Shown: piece by piece, positions 26,179 through 35,085 of the stretch
How positions within the stretch are numbered: the first letter of the stretch is position 1
How the letters are laid out: every line of letters begins with the position of its first letter
From: Paraeggerthella hongkongensis
GTDB lineage: Bacteria > Actinomycetota > Coriobacteriia > Coriobacteriales > Eggerthellaceae
NCBI RefSeq assembly: GCF_003726035.1
Contig: NZ_QICD01000002.1
Span: 1 to 64,000, forward strand
DNA: 64,000 nucleotides
Reading direction: 5' to 3'
Made by a program: the position numbers and the translations under genes
The notes under the pieces: model-generated
The model's database searches: none
Told to the model about the DNA's origin: nothing
What the model saw: the letters and a program-made list of their open reading frames with translations, nothing else

Positions 26179-28434
26179 ATGGATCGACGCACGCCAAGAG
26201 AACCAGCGCGCAGGCAAGGCGGCGCCGCGCGGCAGCCGCGTTCGAATCGTGCGCCCGAGCGGCGCGAGGCTTCTCGGCGATCGTCGCGCCCGCAGGCGGG
26301 GCGCGACGCGCAACGCTCGGCGCGTTCGTCCCGAGCGTCTTCAGGTCGACCCGCTTCTTCCAGCCGATCTCGAACCAGGGATGCCGGCGCCTACAACGCG
26401 CCTTCGCTTTGGACGAAGGACGCGCCGCGGTCCCCGTCGGACGAAAACCTCGCTCTGCGGATCTTGCGTATTCTCGGACGCGCGCTGCTTGCCCTGATCG
26501 GCCTATTGGGAGCGGCTTTGCTCGCCCTTCTGCGCGCGATGGTCTCGCTTGCCTCGCGCAGCCGCGCCGCGCTCGCCGTCATGGTGCTCGCCGCGGTCCT
26601 GCTCGTCGGCGGCGCGGTTGACTTCGGCCTGAATTACGGCAAGGCGTATCCGGGCGTGCGCGTGGGGGAGATCGACGTCGCCGGGAAAACCGTCGACGAG
26701 ATCGAGACATCCATCGAGCAAGCTTACGGGCCGCGCCTGGAATCGAACACCGCCATCGTATACGCCAACGACGATGCCGAAGCGCGCGTGAACGACGAGA
26801 TGACCGCCGCCCAGGATGCCGCTCTTGCCGAGCAGTTGGCAGTGGAGGAGGCGCGTGCGAACAAGCTGGCATGGACCACGAGCGCCTCCGACCTGGGCGC
26901 CACCCTTCCTGCCCGCGCTTTGGCCGAAGAGGCCGTTGCGGCCGGGCGCAGCGACGGCGGCATCTTCGCGCGCATCGGGGCGCTGTTCGGAGGGCGCACC
27001 ATCCAGCCGCGAGCCGACTACGCGAGCGACCGGCTCGAGCAGCTTGCCTCCGACATAGACGCAACCATCGGCGATCCGCGCGTCGATTTCAACGTGGCGG
27101 TCAACGGCGGCGTCGCGACGGTGGTGCGGGGCCACGACGGCTCCATGGTCAACCGAGGAGATTTCGCTCGTTCGCTCGACCAGGCTCTGCTCGCACAGGA
27201 AGCCGGGCAGGGGTCGTTCGTCGCGCGTGCCGAGCATGCGCCGCTGCGCATCGACGAAACCGCCGCCCAGGCGGTCGCGGATGCCGTGAACCGCGCGATC
27301 GCCGACGGAGCGCAGTTCAATTACAACGGATCGACCTGGAAGGCCACGCCCTCGGATATGGGCGCATGGATCGCCACGCGCATCGACGAGGGCGAGGGGT
27401 CCTTCGCCCTGTCTGCGTACATAGACGAGGCGCAAGCCAAGCCGTCCCTTCTCACCCACGTGGAAAAGCTCAACACGAACGACCCCGTCCGCGTGACTTT
27501 CGAAGCGAACGAAGGGGATGTGGCGGTGCATACGGACGGGACGGGCACCATGCCGCTCGTCGCCGAAGGCGTCCATGCGCTCAACGACGCCCTGTTCGGG
27601 CCGGGCGGCAAGGCGGAAGGCTCGACGCCCGGCGGATCTCCCATAGAGGTATCCATAACCGAAGGCCCGGCGCCCGCGACCCTTTCGTTCGACGAGGCGA
27701 TGGACCTTGGCATCATAAGCTCGATAGCCTCGTACACCACGCAGTTCACTACGGGCGCGGGGACGGAGAACCGCAACCATAACATCAAGCTGGTGTCCCA
27801 GCTGCTCTCCAACTCCGTCGTGAAGCCCGGCGGCTCCTGGTCGTTCAATAAAACGGCAGGGGAGTGCAACGAGGAGAGAGGGTTTTTGGGAGCCGGAGCG
27901 ATCATCGACGGCCAGTACGACGATGCAGTGGGCGGCGGCATCTGCCAGGTGGCGACCACCATGTTCAACGCCGTGTACGAAGCCGGGTACCCGGTGAAGA
28001 CGCGCCACAACCATTCCCTGTACATATCCAGCTACCCGGCCGGCCGCGATGCTGCGGTCAGCTGGCCCGACCTGGATCTTGTGTGGGAAAACGACGGCGC
28101 GAGCGATGTTTTGGTCCGTCTTTCTTGTACAGACGGGTCGGTAACGGCTACACTGTACGGTGTTGATCCCGGCTACCAGGTCGCCTCGGTCGCGGGCGAA
28201 TGGAGCGAGGGCAAGCACTACTCGACGAAAACGAAGGTTGACGAATCGCTTGCTCCCGGTTCGAGCTACATCAAAATCCGCGGAACCGACGGGCGCAAGA
28301 TAACGGTCGTTCGCACGGTCAAAGACGAAACGGGCTCCATCCTGCACGAGGACCCGTTCTATTCTGTGTACGATCCCGTGACGGAAGTCGTGGTGAAAGG
28401 CCCTGACGCCGATAGCGACGAGACCAACACCTGA
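26179..28434 (+). CDS. VanW-family cell-envelope protein
   Basis: A 751-residue protein. Residues 1-~75 are a disordered Arg/Ser/Ala-rich cytoplasmic tail. Hydrophobic helices lie at ~95-150, then an extracytoplasmic region resembling repeated putative peptidoglycan-binding domains. A VanW domain follows at about 510-690, with GGGICQVATTMFNAVYEAGY. The VanW domain occurs in vancomycin-resistance clusters and many ordinary Gram-positive envelopes, and its reaction is unproven. It is probably co-transcribed with pgsA. The basic tail could contact nucleic acid or acidic lipid, which is speculation. Confidence 0.85.
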   Translation: MDRRTPREPARRQGGAARQPRSNRAPERREASRRSSRPQAGRDAQRSARSSRASSGRPASSSRSRTRDAGAYNAPSLWTKDAPRSPSDENLALRILRILGRALLALIGLLGAALLALLRAMVSLASRSRAALAVMVLAAVLLVGGAVDFGLNYGKAYPGVRVGEIDVAGKTVDEIETSIEQAYGPRLESNTAIVYANDDAEARVNDEMTAAQDAALAEQLAVEEARANKLAWTTSASDLGATLPARALAEEAVAAGRSDGGIFARIGALFGGRTIQPRADYASDRLEQLASDIDATIGDPRVDFNVAVNGGVATVVRGHDGSMVNRGDFARSLDQALLAQEAGQGSFVARAEHAPLRIDETAAQAVADAVNRAIADGAQFNYNGSTWKATPSDMGAWIATRIDEGEGSFALSAYIDEAQAKPSLLTHVEKLNTNDPVRVTFEANEGDVAVHTDGTGTMPLVAEGVHALNDALFGPGGKAEGSTPGGSPIEVSITEGPAPATLSFDEAMDLGIISSIASYTTQFTTGAGTENRNHNIKLVSQLLSNSVVKPGGSWSFNKTAGECNEERGFLGAGAIIDGQYDDAVGGGICQVATTMFNAVYEAGYPVKTRHNHSLYISSYPAGRDAAVSWPDLDLVWENDGASDVLVRLSCTDGSVTATLYGVDPGYQVASVAGEWSEGKHYSTKTKVDESLAPGSSYIKIRGTDGRKITVVRTVKDETGSILHEDPFYSVYDPVTEVVVKGPDADSDETNT

Positions 28435-28488
28435 CGGAGAGATCTCCGCCGACATCCGTATACAACAGTAGGAGAGGTGATTCTCAAG

Positions 28489-29799
28489 GTGTACTACCAG
28501 CCCGAAATCGAGACCATGCCCGTCGAGCAGCTGCGCACGCTGCAGCTCGACCGCATGAAGAAAAGCGTGCAGCACGCATACGATAACGTGGAGTTCTACC
28601 AGAAGTCCTTCAAGGAAGCAGGCGTGGAGCCGGGCGACCTCAAGAGCCTCGCCGATCTTTCGAAGTTCCCCTTCGTCGTCAAGCAGGACATGCGCGACGC
28701 CTATCCTCGCGGGCTGTTCGCCGTCGGCCAGAAAGAGGTGTCCCGCATTCACGCGTCTTCCGGCACCACCGGCCAGGCGACCGTGGTCGGACATACGGCG
28801 AACGATCTCAAGAACTGGGGGCACTGCTTCGCGCGCGGGATCTACATGGCCGGCGGCGGCCCGGAATCCACCATCCAGGTATCGTACGGATACGGCCTGT
28901 TCACCGGTGGTTTGGGTGCGCATTACGGCGGCGAGGCGGCTGGCTGCACGGTCATCCCCACGTCTTCGGGCAACACCAAGCGGCAAATCCAGATGATGAA
29001 GGACCTCGGCACGGACATCCTGGCCTGCACGCCCTCCTACGCGCTGCTCATAGCCGACACGGCACGGGAGATGGGATACGATCCTGCAACCGACTTCAAG
29101 ATTTCCGCCGGCATCTTCGGCGCCGAGCCGTGCTCCGAGAACATGCGCCAGGAAATCCGCGAGAAGCTGGGCATCCGCTATTGCGACATCTACGGGCTTT
29201 CGGAGGTCATGGGGCCGGGCGTGGCCGTGGAGTGCTCCGAATCGAACGGCCTGCACCTTGCCGAAGACCAGTTCTACGCCGAGATCGTGGATCCCGACAC
29301 GCTCGAGCCCTTGCCCGACGGCGAATGGGGCGAGCTCGTGTTCACCACGCTCGTACGCGAGTGCTGCCCGCTCGTGCGCTATCGCACGCGCGACATCACG
29401 CGCATCGTCCCCGAGGCATGCGCATGCGGGCGCACCCATCGCAAGATCGACCGTATCGTCGGCCGTTCGGACGATATGCTCATCCTGCGCGGCGTCAACG
29501 TGTTCCCGTCGCAGATCGAGCAGGTCATCACGGAATTCCCGGAGATTGCGGCGCAGTACCAGATCGTTCTGACCACGCGCGGCTCGCTCGATCACGTGGA
29601 ACTCAACGTCGAGACCGTTCCCGAGTTCCCGTTCGACGAGATCCGCAAGCTCCAGGATCTCAAGCGTCGTCTGGCCTCGGAGTTGAAGAGCAACTTGCAG
29701 ATTGCCGTCGAGATCAAGATCGTCGAGCCCAAGACCATCGAGCGCAGCGAGGGCAAGGCGAAGCGCATCATCGATCTGAGAGAAGGGAAGAAGGCATGA
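28489..29799 (+). CDS. paaK: Phenylacetate-CoA ligase (first copy)
   Basis: A ~436-residue AMP-forming ligase with the P-loop SSGTTGQATVVGHT, the adenylate motif YGLSEVMGPG and the C-terminal hinge and lysine region (RSEGKAKRI-like). GTG 28489 is preferred, because GAGAGGTGA stands 8 nt before it; GTG 28477 lies inside that site. It activates phenylacetate or indoleacetate to the CoA ester, or runs in reverse to make ATP from aryl-acetyl-CoA. The ACT gene starts in its stop (ATGA). About 7 kb separate it from the second copy. Confidence 0.88.
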   Translation: MYYQPEIETMPVEQLRTLQLDRMKKSVQHAYDNVEFYQKSFKEAGVEPGDLKSLADLSKFPFVVKQDMRDAYPRGLFAVGQKEVSRIHASSGTTGQATVVGHTANDLKNWGHCFARGIYMAGGGPESTIQVSYGYGLFTGGLGAHYGGEAAGCTVIPTSSGNTKRQIQMMKDLGTDILACTPSYALLIADTAREMGYDPATDFKISAGIFGAEPCSENMRQEIREKLGIRYCDIYGLSEVMGPGVAVECSESNGLHLAEDQFYAEIVDPDTLEPLPDGEWGELVFTTLVRECCPLVRYRTRDITRIVPEACACGRTHRKIDRIVGRSDDMLILRGVNVFPSQIEQVITEFPEIAAQYQIVLTTRGSLDHVELNVETVPEFPFDEIRKLQDLKRRLASELKSNLQIAVEIKIVEPKTIERSEGKAKRIIDLREGKKA

Positions 29800-30221
29800 T
29801 TTCGCAACTGACCGTTTTCCTCGAGAACGAGAAGGGTCGTCTGGCGGCCGCTTGCCGCGCCGTTTCCGACGCCGGCATCAACATGCACGCGCTCAACCTG
29901 GCCGACACCACCGAGTTCGGCGTAGTGCGCATGCTGTGCGACACGCCCGAAGCCGCTGCCGAAGCGCTCAAGGCGCAGGGTTGGCGCGCCGCTGTCACGC
30001 CCGTGCTGGCCGTGCGCGTTCCCAACGAGCCCGGCGGCCTTGCCAAGCTGCTGGAGTTTTTGGACGAGCAGAACGTGAACGTGGAGTACGGCTATTGCTT
30101 CTCGGTCAATCAGGACACCGCCGTCGACGTGCTTAAAGTAAGCGATGACGCCGTGGAGCAGAAACTGACCGATGCCGGCTTCCAGCCGGTTCGACCGGAG
30201 GATATCTACCGCATTGACTAG
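29796..30221 (+). CDS. Tandem ACT-domain protein (first copy)
   Basis: A 141-residue protein of two ACT domains, residues ~1-65 and ~70-141, with the opening LTVFLENEKGRLAAACRAVS. ACT domains bind amino acids or related ligands. Proteins of this type accompany paaK and ior genes in many anaerobes and are thought to regulate them allosterically. Its start is coupled to the paaK stop. A homologue at 34643 sits in the ior cluster. Confidence 0.85.
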   Translation: MISQLTVFLENEKGRLAAACRAVSDAGINMHALNLADTTEFGVVRMLCDTPEAAAEALKAQGWRAAVTPVLAVRVPNEPGGLAKLLEFLDEQNVNVEYGYCFSVNQDTAVDVLKVSDDAVEQKLTDAGFQPVRPEDIYRID

Positions 30222-31629
30222 CACCGTTCAACATATCGCCCAAAACGGGCGCACGCGCATCCTCGCGTGCGCCCTGGCGCTTTTGCTTGCGTTCGCGAGC
30301 GCTGCGGCCTTTCCGGCCGCTGCGGCGGCGGACGTGCGCAAAGCGGACATCGTTTACGGCCAGACCGTCGACGCGCGCGGCTTGTCGGTCGCGCAAAGCC
30401 CCAACATCGATGCCGAGTACGCCATCGTGATGGATTCAGAGGGAACCGTGTACTTCGAGCGCAACGCGTCCTCGCCCACGCAGATCGCCTCCATAACCAA
30501 GATCATGACGGCCGTCGTGGCTCTTGATGGGGTGTCGAACGGCATCGTATCGCTCGACACCCCGATCACGGTGTCCGCAACCGCCGCGGCGGCGGGCGAG
30601 TCGTCGGCGGGGCTGCAGGAAGGCGACGTCATGAGCCTGCGCACGGCCCTGACGGCGCTGCTCGTCCCGTCGGGCAACGACGCCGCCGTCGCCATTGCCG
30701 AGACGGTGGGCGCTGCGCTTCAGTCGAACGGCACGGCGTCGGGCGATACCGCCCAAAGCGCGTTCGTCGCCCAGATGAACGCGAAGGCTGCAGAGCTCGG
30801 CTGCACCGATTCGGTCTACGAGAACCCCCATGGCCTGGACTTCGACGCGTACGCGGGCAACCTGCACAGCACGGCTGCCGACGTGGCTAAAGTGGTGCAG
30901 TACGCCATGAAGAACGAGACGTTCCGTACCGACGTTTCGCAAGGCGACACTGTCATCCAGGTGACGCGCGGCGGCTCGAAGGCGGACATCAGCCTCGAGA
31001 CCACGGACGGCTTCCTCGATATCTACGAGTACGCCATCGGGGTCAAGACCGGGTTCACCGCGCTTGCAGGCTTCTCGTTCGCGGGCGCTGCCAACAACGG
31101 CGAGAAAGAGCTGTACGCCATCGTCGTCAACTCCTCGTCCGAGCCCCAGCGCTTCAGGGATGCGCAGGCGCTTTGCGAATGGGTCTACCAGCACGAGGTG
31201 AAGTATCCGCTGGCCCACAGCAAGCAGACCGCCACCATGAACGGAGCCGAGGTTCCCGTAATCGCCGAAGTGGCGCATGAGGGGTGGATCGACAAGACCG
31301 TGAAGGCCACGCTTGCGGATCCTGCAGCCTCTGCCACGATCTTCGACCTGAACGGCAACGTCAGCCAGTCGCTCTCGTTCGATCAGCTGACTACCGACGT
31401 GCGCGCAGGCGACAAGGTGGGCACCATTACGTTCAAGCAGCGCAACGCTGAAATAGCTACCATGGACTTGGTCGCATGCGAAGACGTTGCAGCCCCCAAT
31501 TTCTTCGAGAGCGTGGGAATCTGGTGGGATCGCTTGTTCAGAGGGTTCTCCGGGCAGAGCACCGTGGCCCAATCCGTGACGATCAACGAAACGCCGCTGG
31601 TCGTAGACAAGACGGCCCCCGCCGCGTAA
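30214..31629 (+). CDS. D-alanyl-D-alanine carboxypeptidase (low-molecular-mass PBP)
   Basis: A ~471-residue secreted serine peptidase. A signal peptide runs to about residue 38 (LACALALLLAFASAAAFPAA). The catalytic motifs are SITK (S93, K96), SGN (153-155) and KTG (278-280), numbered from TTG 30214. That TTG has GGAGG 12 nt upstream. The frame also offers ATG 30172, inside the ACT gene. It trims the terminal D-Ala from peptidoglycan stem peptides. The ~100 residues after the catalytic domain are of the PBP5-like type, but no clear C-terminal anchor is seen. Confidence 0.9.
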   Translation: MTSTVQHIAQNGRTRILACALALLLAFASAAAFPAAAAADVRKADIVYGQTVDARGLSVAQSPNIDAEYAIVMDSEGTVYFERNASSPTQIASITKIMTAVVALDGVSNGIVSLDTPITVSATAAAAGESSAGLQEGDVMSLRTALTALLVPSGNDAAVAIAETVGAALQSNGTASGDTAQSAFVAQMNAKAAELGCTDSVYENPHGLDFDAYAGNLHSTAADVAKVVQYAMKNETFRTDVSQGDTVIQVTRGGSKADISLETTDGFLDIYEYAIGVKTGFTALAGFSFAGAANNGEKELYAIVVNSSSEPQRFRDAQALCEWVYQHEVKYPLAHSKQTATMNGAEVPVIAEVAHEGWIDKTVKATLADPAASATIFDLNGNVSQSLSFDQLTTDVRAGDKVGTITFKQRNAEIATMDLVACEDVAAPNFFESVGIWWDRLFRGFSGQSTVAQSVTINETPLVVDKTAPAA

Positions 31630-31653
31630 GGCGCGCCGCAGAGAGGAATTGCC

Positions 31654-32094
31654 ATGAGCACCATGTGCCCCGTTTGCAACAATCCGGTTGACGCCCAGGC
31701 GGCTGCATGCCCGACCTGCGGGTTCAAGCTTCTTGGCAGCACGCAGCGCTTCGAACCGGTGGCGCTGTCGGACAACCCGTTGACTTCGACGGCTCAGTCC
31801 CAAGCGAGCGCCGTGCTGCATGTGGTGCGCGGTCCGCAGACCGGCGTCAGCTTCCACCTTGCCGACACGCCGCTTTCTATCGGCCGCAGCCCTCAGTGCG
31901 ACGTGTTCCTCAACGACATGACCGTGTCGCGCTCCCATGCGTCGGTCGAGCCTGCGAACGGGGGCTATGTCATCCGAGATTCCAACTCCTTCAACGGAGT
32001 GTGGGTGAACAACGCGAGCATCGACGAGCGCCAGCTCGAAAACGGCGACGTCATCCAGATCGGGGCGTTCTGCCTGGTCTACAAAGAAGAGTAA
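31654..32094 (+). CDS. Zinc-ribbon plus FHA-domain protein
   Basis: A 146-residue protein. Residues 5-22 are a zinc ribbon (CPVCNN and CPTCGF). Residues ~55-146 are an FHA domain (IGRSPQCDVFLNDMTVSRSH, then SFNGVWVNN). FHA domains bind phosphothreonine. It may be a substrate or adaptor of a Ser/Thr kinase linked to cell-wall growth, as suggested by its codirectional neighbour, the carboxypeptidase 24 bp upstream. No kinase gene lies in this window. Confidence 0.9.
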   Translation: MSTMCPVCNNPVDAQAAACPTCGFKLLGSTQRFEPVALSDNPLTSTAQSQASAVLHVVRGPQTGVSFHLADTPLSIGRSPQCDVFLNDMTVSRSHASVEPANGGYVIRDSNSFNGVWVNNASIDERQLENGDVIQIGAFCLVYKEE

Positions 32095-32103
32095 CGCGCC
32101 CTT

Positions 32104-32170
32104 TCGCGCGTCGTCGTCCTGAGGCCGAGCTGAAGCCGAGCTTCGCGTTTCAGGGCGACGACGCGCCGTC
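32104..32170 (+). terminator. Long hairpin after the FHA gene
   Basis: CGCGTCGTCG and then CCTGA pair with TCAGG and CGACGACGCG, giving a stem of about 15 bp with one mismatch (within 32108-32167). There is no strong T-run. It probably ends the transcript before the ior operon. TATAAT at 32247-32252 is a candidate -10 element for iorA. Confidence 0.5.
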
Positions 32171-32287
32171 GGGCGCCCAGCGTCGAATAGCGCGCCGCTC
32201 GGAACGGTCTTCCTTCTTTGACCGGGCCGCGCGGCGCGCTTTGCCGTATAATTCCCTGCGGGTCAGCATTCAAGGAAGGTTCGTCTA

Positions 32288-34042
32288 ATGGAATTGATGT
32301 CAGGTAACGAGGCGATCGCCCAAGGGGCGTGGGAAGCCGGCGCCCATATCGGCGTGGCGTACCCCGGAACGCCTTCGACGGAAACGCTCGAAGCGTTCGC
32401 GAAGAAGGACGGCGTGTACGCCGAATGGGCCGTCAACGAGAAGGTGGCCGTGGAGGTGGGCATCGGCGCGTCTGCCGCCGGCGCGCGCGTTCTCACGACG
32501 ATGAAGCACGTAGGCGTGAACGTGGCGGCCGACCCGCTGTTCACCGCCGCATATGCGGGCGTGGGAGGCGGCCTGGTCGTGCTGGCCGCGGACGATCCGG
32601 GCATGTACTCGTCGCAAAACGAGCAGGATTCGCACTGGTACGCCCGCGCAGCGCATATTCCCATGCTCGATCCTGCGGATTCCGCCGAAGCCCTGCGCTT
32701 CACGCGCGAAGCGTTCGATCTGTCCGAGCGCTTCGACGTGCCCGTGTTCATTCGCTCGACCGTGCGCGTTTCGCACACGAAGACCCCGGTGGAGCCTGGC
32801 GAGCGCACCGACGTTCCGGTCAAGGCCTACGAGAGCAATCCTGCCAAGTGGGTGATGATGCCCGCATTCGCGAAGCCGCGCCGCAAGGTGCAGCTCGATC
32901 GCATCGACGCGTTGCGCGCGTGGGTCGAGGAATGCCCGTACAACAACGTCGTGCATAAGGAAAGCGCCGTCGGCGTGGTCTGCGCCGGCGCGACGTACCA
33001 ACACGTGACCGAGGCGCTGCCCGACGCGTCGGTGTTCAAGCTCGGGGTAACGTGGCCGCTGCCCGCTCGTGCGCTGCGCGACTTCGCTGCCAGCGTCGAT
33101 GCGCTGTACGTGGTCGAGGAAGCGTCCGAATACCTGACCGACTCCGTGCGAGCGCTCGGAATAACGGTTGCCGAGTTCGAGAACCCGTTGCCGCGCGACG
33201 GCGAGCTTTCGCCCGGTCTGATTCGCGTCGCGTTCGGACTCGACGAGCCTGCGCACGCATCCATGCCCGAAGGCCTTCCAGGCCGCCCGCCTGCGCTGTG
33301 CGCCGGGTGCCCCCACCGTTTGGTGTTCAAGGAGCTTTCGCGTATGAAGGCCGTGGTCACGGGCGATATCGGATGCTATACGCTCGGTGCGCTGCCGCCC
33401 CTTTCCGCCATGGACACCACCATCGATATGGGCGCGTCCGTTTCGATGTCGCACGGCTTCGAGCTGGCGTGGGCCGGAGCCGACCATCGTCCCGTCGTGG
33501 GCGTGATCGGCGATTCGACCTTCGCGCATTCGGGGCTTTCGGCGCTCATCTCCACCGTGTACAACCAGGGCGGCGGCACCGTTTGCGTGCTCGACAACCG
33601 TACGACCGCTATGACGGGCCGTCAGGGAAACCCGTTCAACGGCGAAACGCTTCAGGGACGTCCGTCGCGCGAGATGGACTTGGAGGGCATCGTGCGCGCG
33701 CTGGGCGTGGAGGACGTTCGCACGATCGATCCCAACGATGCGAAAGCCGTGCGCCGCACGCTCAAGGAGGCCGTGGCGAACGAGGACCTTTCCGTGCTGG
33801 TGTTCCGCAGCCCGTGCGTGCTCATCGATCGCATCAAGAATCCGGTGTACGCCGTAAGCGACGCCTGCACGGCGTGCGGCGTTTGCTCGACCTTGGGCTG
33901 CCCTGCCATATCGAAGGATCCCGAAACGGACCATGCGATCATCGACGCCGGCCAGTGCGTCGGGTGCGGCCAATGCGCGCAGTACTGCGCCTGGAAGGCC
34001 ATCGCGCAACCTGCTCTGGAGAAAGGGGGCTGCCATGAATAA
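32288..34042 (+). CDS. iorA: Indolepyruvate ferredoxin oxidoreductase, alpha subunit
   Basis: A 584-residue thiamine-diphosphate enzyme. The N-terminal third is the pyrimidine-binding domain. The TPP-binding region has GDIGCYTLG and GDSTFAHSG. The C-terminal ferredoxin domain carries CTACGVCSTLGC and CVGCGQCAQYC for two [4Fe-4S] clusters. With IorB it oxidatively decarboxylates indolepyruvate and phenylpyruvate to the arylacetyl-CoA and reduces ferredoxin. AAGGAAGG precedes ATG 32288. The operon continues with iorB, an ACT gene and paaK, all overlapping or nearly so. Confidence 0.95.
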   Translation: MELMSGNEAIAQGAWEAGAHIGVAYPGTPSTETLEAFAKKDGVYAEWAVNEKVAVEVGIGASAAGARVLTTMKHVGVNVAADPLFTAAYAGVGGGLVVLAADDPGMYSSQNEQDSHWYARAAHIPMLDPADSAEALRFTREAFDLSERFDVPVFIRSTVRVSHTKTPVEPGERTDVPVKAYESNPAKWVMMPAFAKPRRKVQLDRIDALRAWVEECPYNNVVHKESAVGVVCAGATYQHVTEALPDASVFKLGVTWPLPARALRDFAASVDALYVVEEASEYLTDSVRALGITVAEFENPLPRDGELSPGLIRVAFGLDEPAHASMPEGLPGRPPALCAGCPHRLVFKELSRMKAVVTGDIGCYTLGALPPLSAMDTTIDMGASVSMSHGFELAWAGADHRPVVGVIGDSTFAHSGLSALISTVYNQGGGTVCVLDNRTTAMTGRQGNPFNGETLQGRPSREMDLEGIVRALGVEDVRTIDPNDAKAVRRTLKEAVANEDLSVLVFRSPCVLIDRIKNPVYAVSDACTACGVCSTLGCPAISKDPETDHAIIDAGQCVGCGQCAQYCAWKAIAQPALEKGGCHE

Positions 34043-34646
34043 GGCGACCACAGTGCTCCTGTGCGGCGTCGGCGGGCAGGGAACCATCCTCGCCGCCGAT
34101 CTGCTTGCACATGCGGCTTTGGAATCCGGCTTCGACGCCAAGGTTTCGGAGATTCACGGTATGTCTCAGCGCGGCGGCGCGGTTACCACGGTAGTGCGCT
34201 TCGGGCGCGACGGCGTGCAGTCCATGGTGGCTGACGAGGGGTGCGCCGATTGCGTCGTGTCGTTCGAGACGACCGAGGCGCTGCGCAACCTTTCCTTCGT
34301 GCGCGAAGGCGGGTACTTGCTGGTGGCCGACGAGTCCATCCAGCCTTTGCCCGTGCTCATCGGACGTGCGTCCATGCCCGAGAACGCCCGCGAAACGCTG
34401 GTCGACGCGGGTGCCACGCTCATTTCCGCCGGTGACATAGCCGCAGGCGTCGGCAGCCCGAAGTCGGTTAACGTCGTGCTGCTGGGCGCGCTTGCCACGC
34501 GTTTGGAGTTTCCGCAGGACGCATGGGAGCGGGTCATCGCAAAGCGCGTGCCGCCCAAAACCGTCGAAGCGAACCTGGCCGCGTTTCGCGCCGGCTTCGC
34601 CTTCGCCGAGGAAGCGGCCGAGAGCAGGGAAGGGGATCGAGCATGA
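34035..34646 (+). CDS. iorB: Indolepyruvate ferredoxin oxidoreductase, beta subunit
   Basis: A 203-residue gamma-type domain of the 2-oxoacid:ferredoxin oxidoreductase family, with the glycine-rich LLCGVGGQGTILAADLLAHA and the following EIHGMSQRGGAV, both standard. It completes the IorAB enzyme and helps bind CoA. It overlaps iorA by 8 bp and the ACT gene by 4 bp, which indicates translational coupling along the operon. Confidence 0.95.
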   Translation: MNKATTVLLCGVGGQGTILAADLLAHAALESGFDAKVSEIHGMSQRGGAVTTVVRFGRDGVQSMVADEGCADCVVSFETTEALRNLSFVREGGYLLVADESIQPLPVLIGRASMPENARETLVDAGATLISAGDIAAGVGSPKSVNVVLLGALATRLEFPQDAWERVIAKRVPPKTVEANLAAFRAGFAFAEEAAESREGDRA

Positions 34647-35080
34647 GCGTACAGCAGATCAGCGTGTTTCTTGAGAGCAGGCCGGGGCATCTGCGGCGCG
34701 TGCTGGACGCCTTCGAGGCCGCCCACGTCAGCGTTCGCGGATACAGCGCGTCCGACACGGGAGACTACGGCATCGTGCGCTTCATCGTGAGCGATCCGGA
34801 CAAGGCGTTGGCCGTGCTCACCGACATGGGCGCCGCCGCCACGAAATCGGAGGTGCTGTGCGCGCGCCTGGACGACACGCCCGGCGAGTTGGCGCGCGTC
34901 ATGGGCGTCATGGCCGATTGCGGCATCAACGTCACGTACAGCTATTCCCTCATCTCCACTTACATCGCGCTATCCGTCAAGGATCTGGCACGTGCCGAGG
35001 AATTGCTGGCCGGCGAACCGGTGGAGCTCATCGGGCAGGACGATCTCGCGCAGCCGCTTGCGCCCGCTGAAGGGCGGTGA
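34643..35080 (+). CDS. Tandem ACT-domain protein (second copy)
   Basis: A 145-residue protein of two ACT domains, similar to the protein at 29796. It begins ISVFLESRPGHLRRVLDAF, and the second domain begins LDDTPGELARVMGVM. It lies between iorB and the second paaK, in tight operon spacing. The repeated pairing of an ACT gene with a paaK gene in this window suggests a specific sensor of aromatic amino acids or their keto acids. That function is inferred. Confidence 0.85.
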   Translation: MSVQQISVFLESRPGHLRRVLDAFEAAHVSVRGYSASDTGDYGIVRFIVSDPDKALAVLTDMGAAATKSEVLCARLDDTPGELARVMGVMADCGINVTYSYSLISTYIALSVKDLARAEELLAGEPVELIGQDDLAQPLAPAEGR

Positions 35081-35085
35081 ACGTC

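Noticed and set aside
26503-29595. A 1030-codon open frame on the minus strand
   Set aside because: It is antisense to the VanW and PaaK genes, which have clear domains and ribosome binding sites. Long antisense frames are common in GC-rich coding DNA, and the product has no recognisable domain.
32300-34141. A 613-codon minus-strand frame
   Set aside because: It is antisense to iorA, which is confidently identified by TPP and Fe-S motifs.
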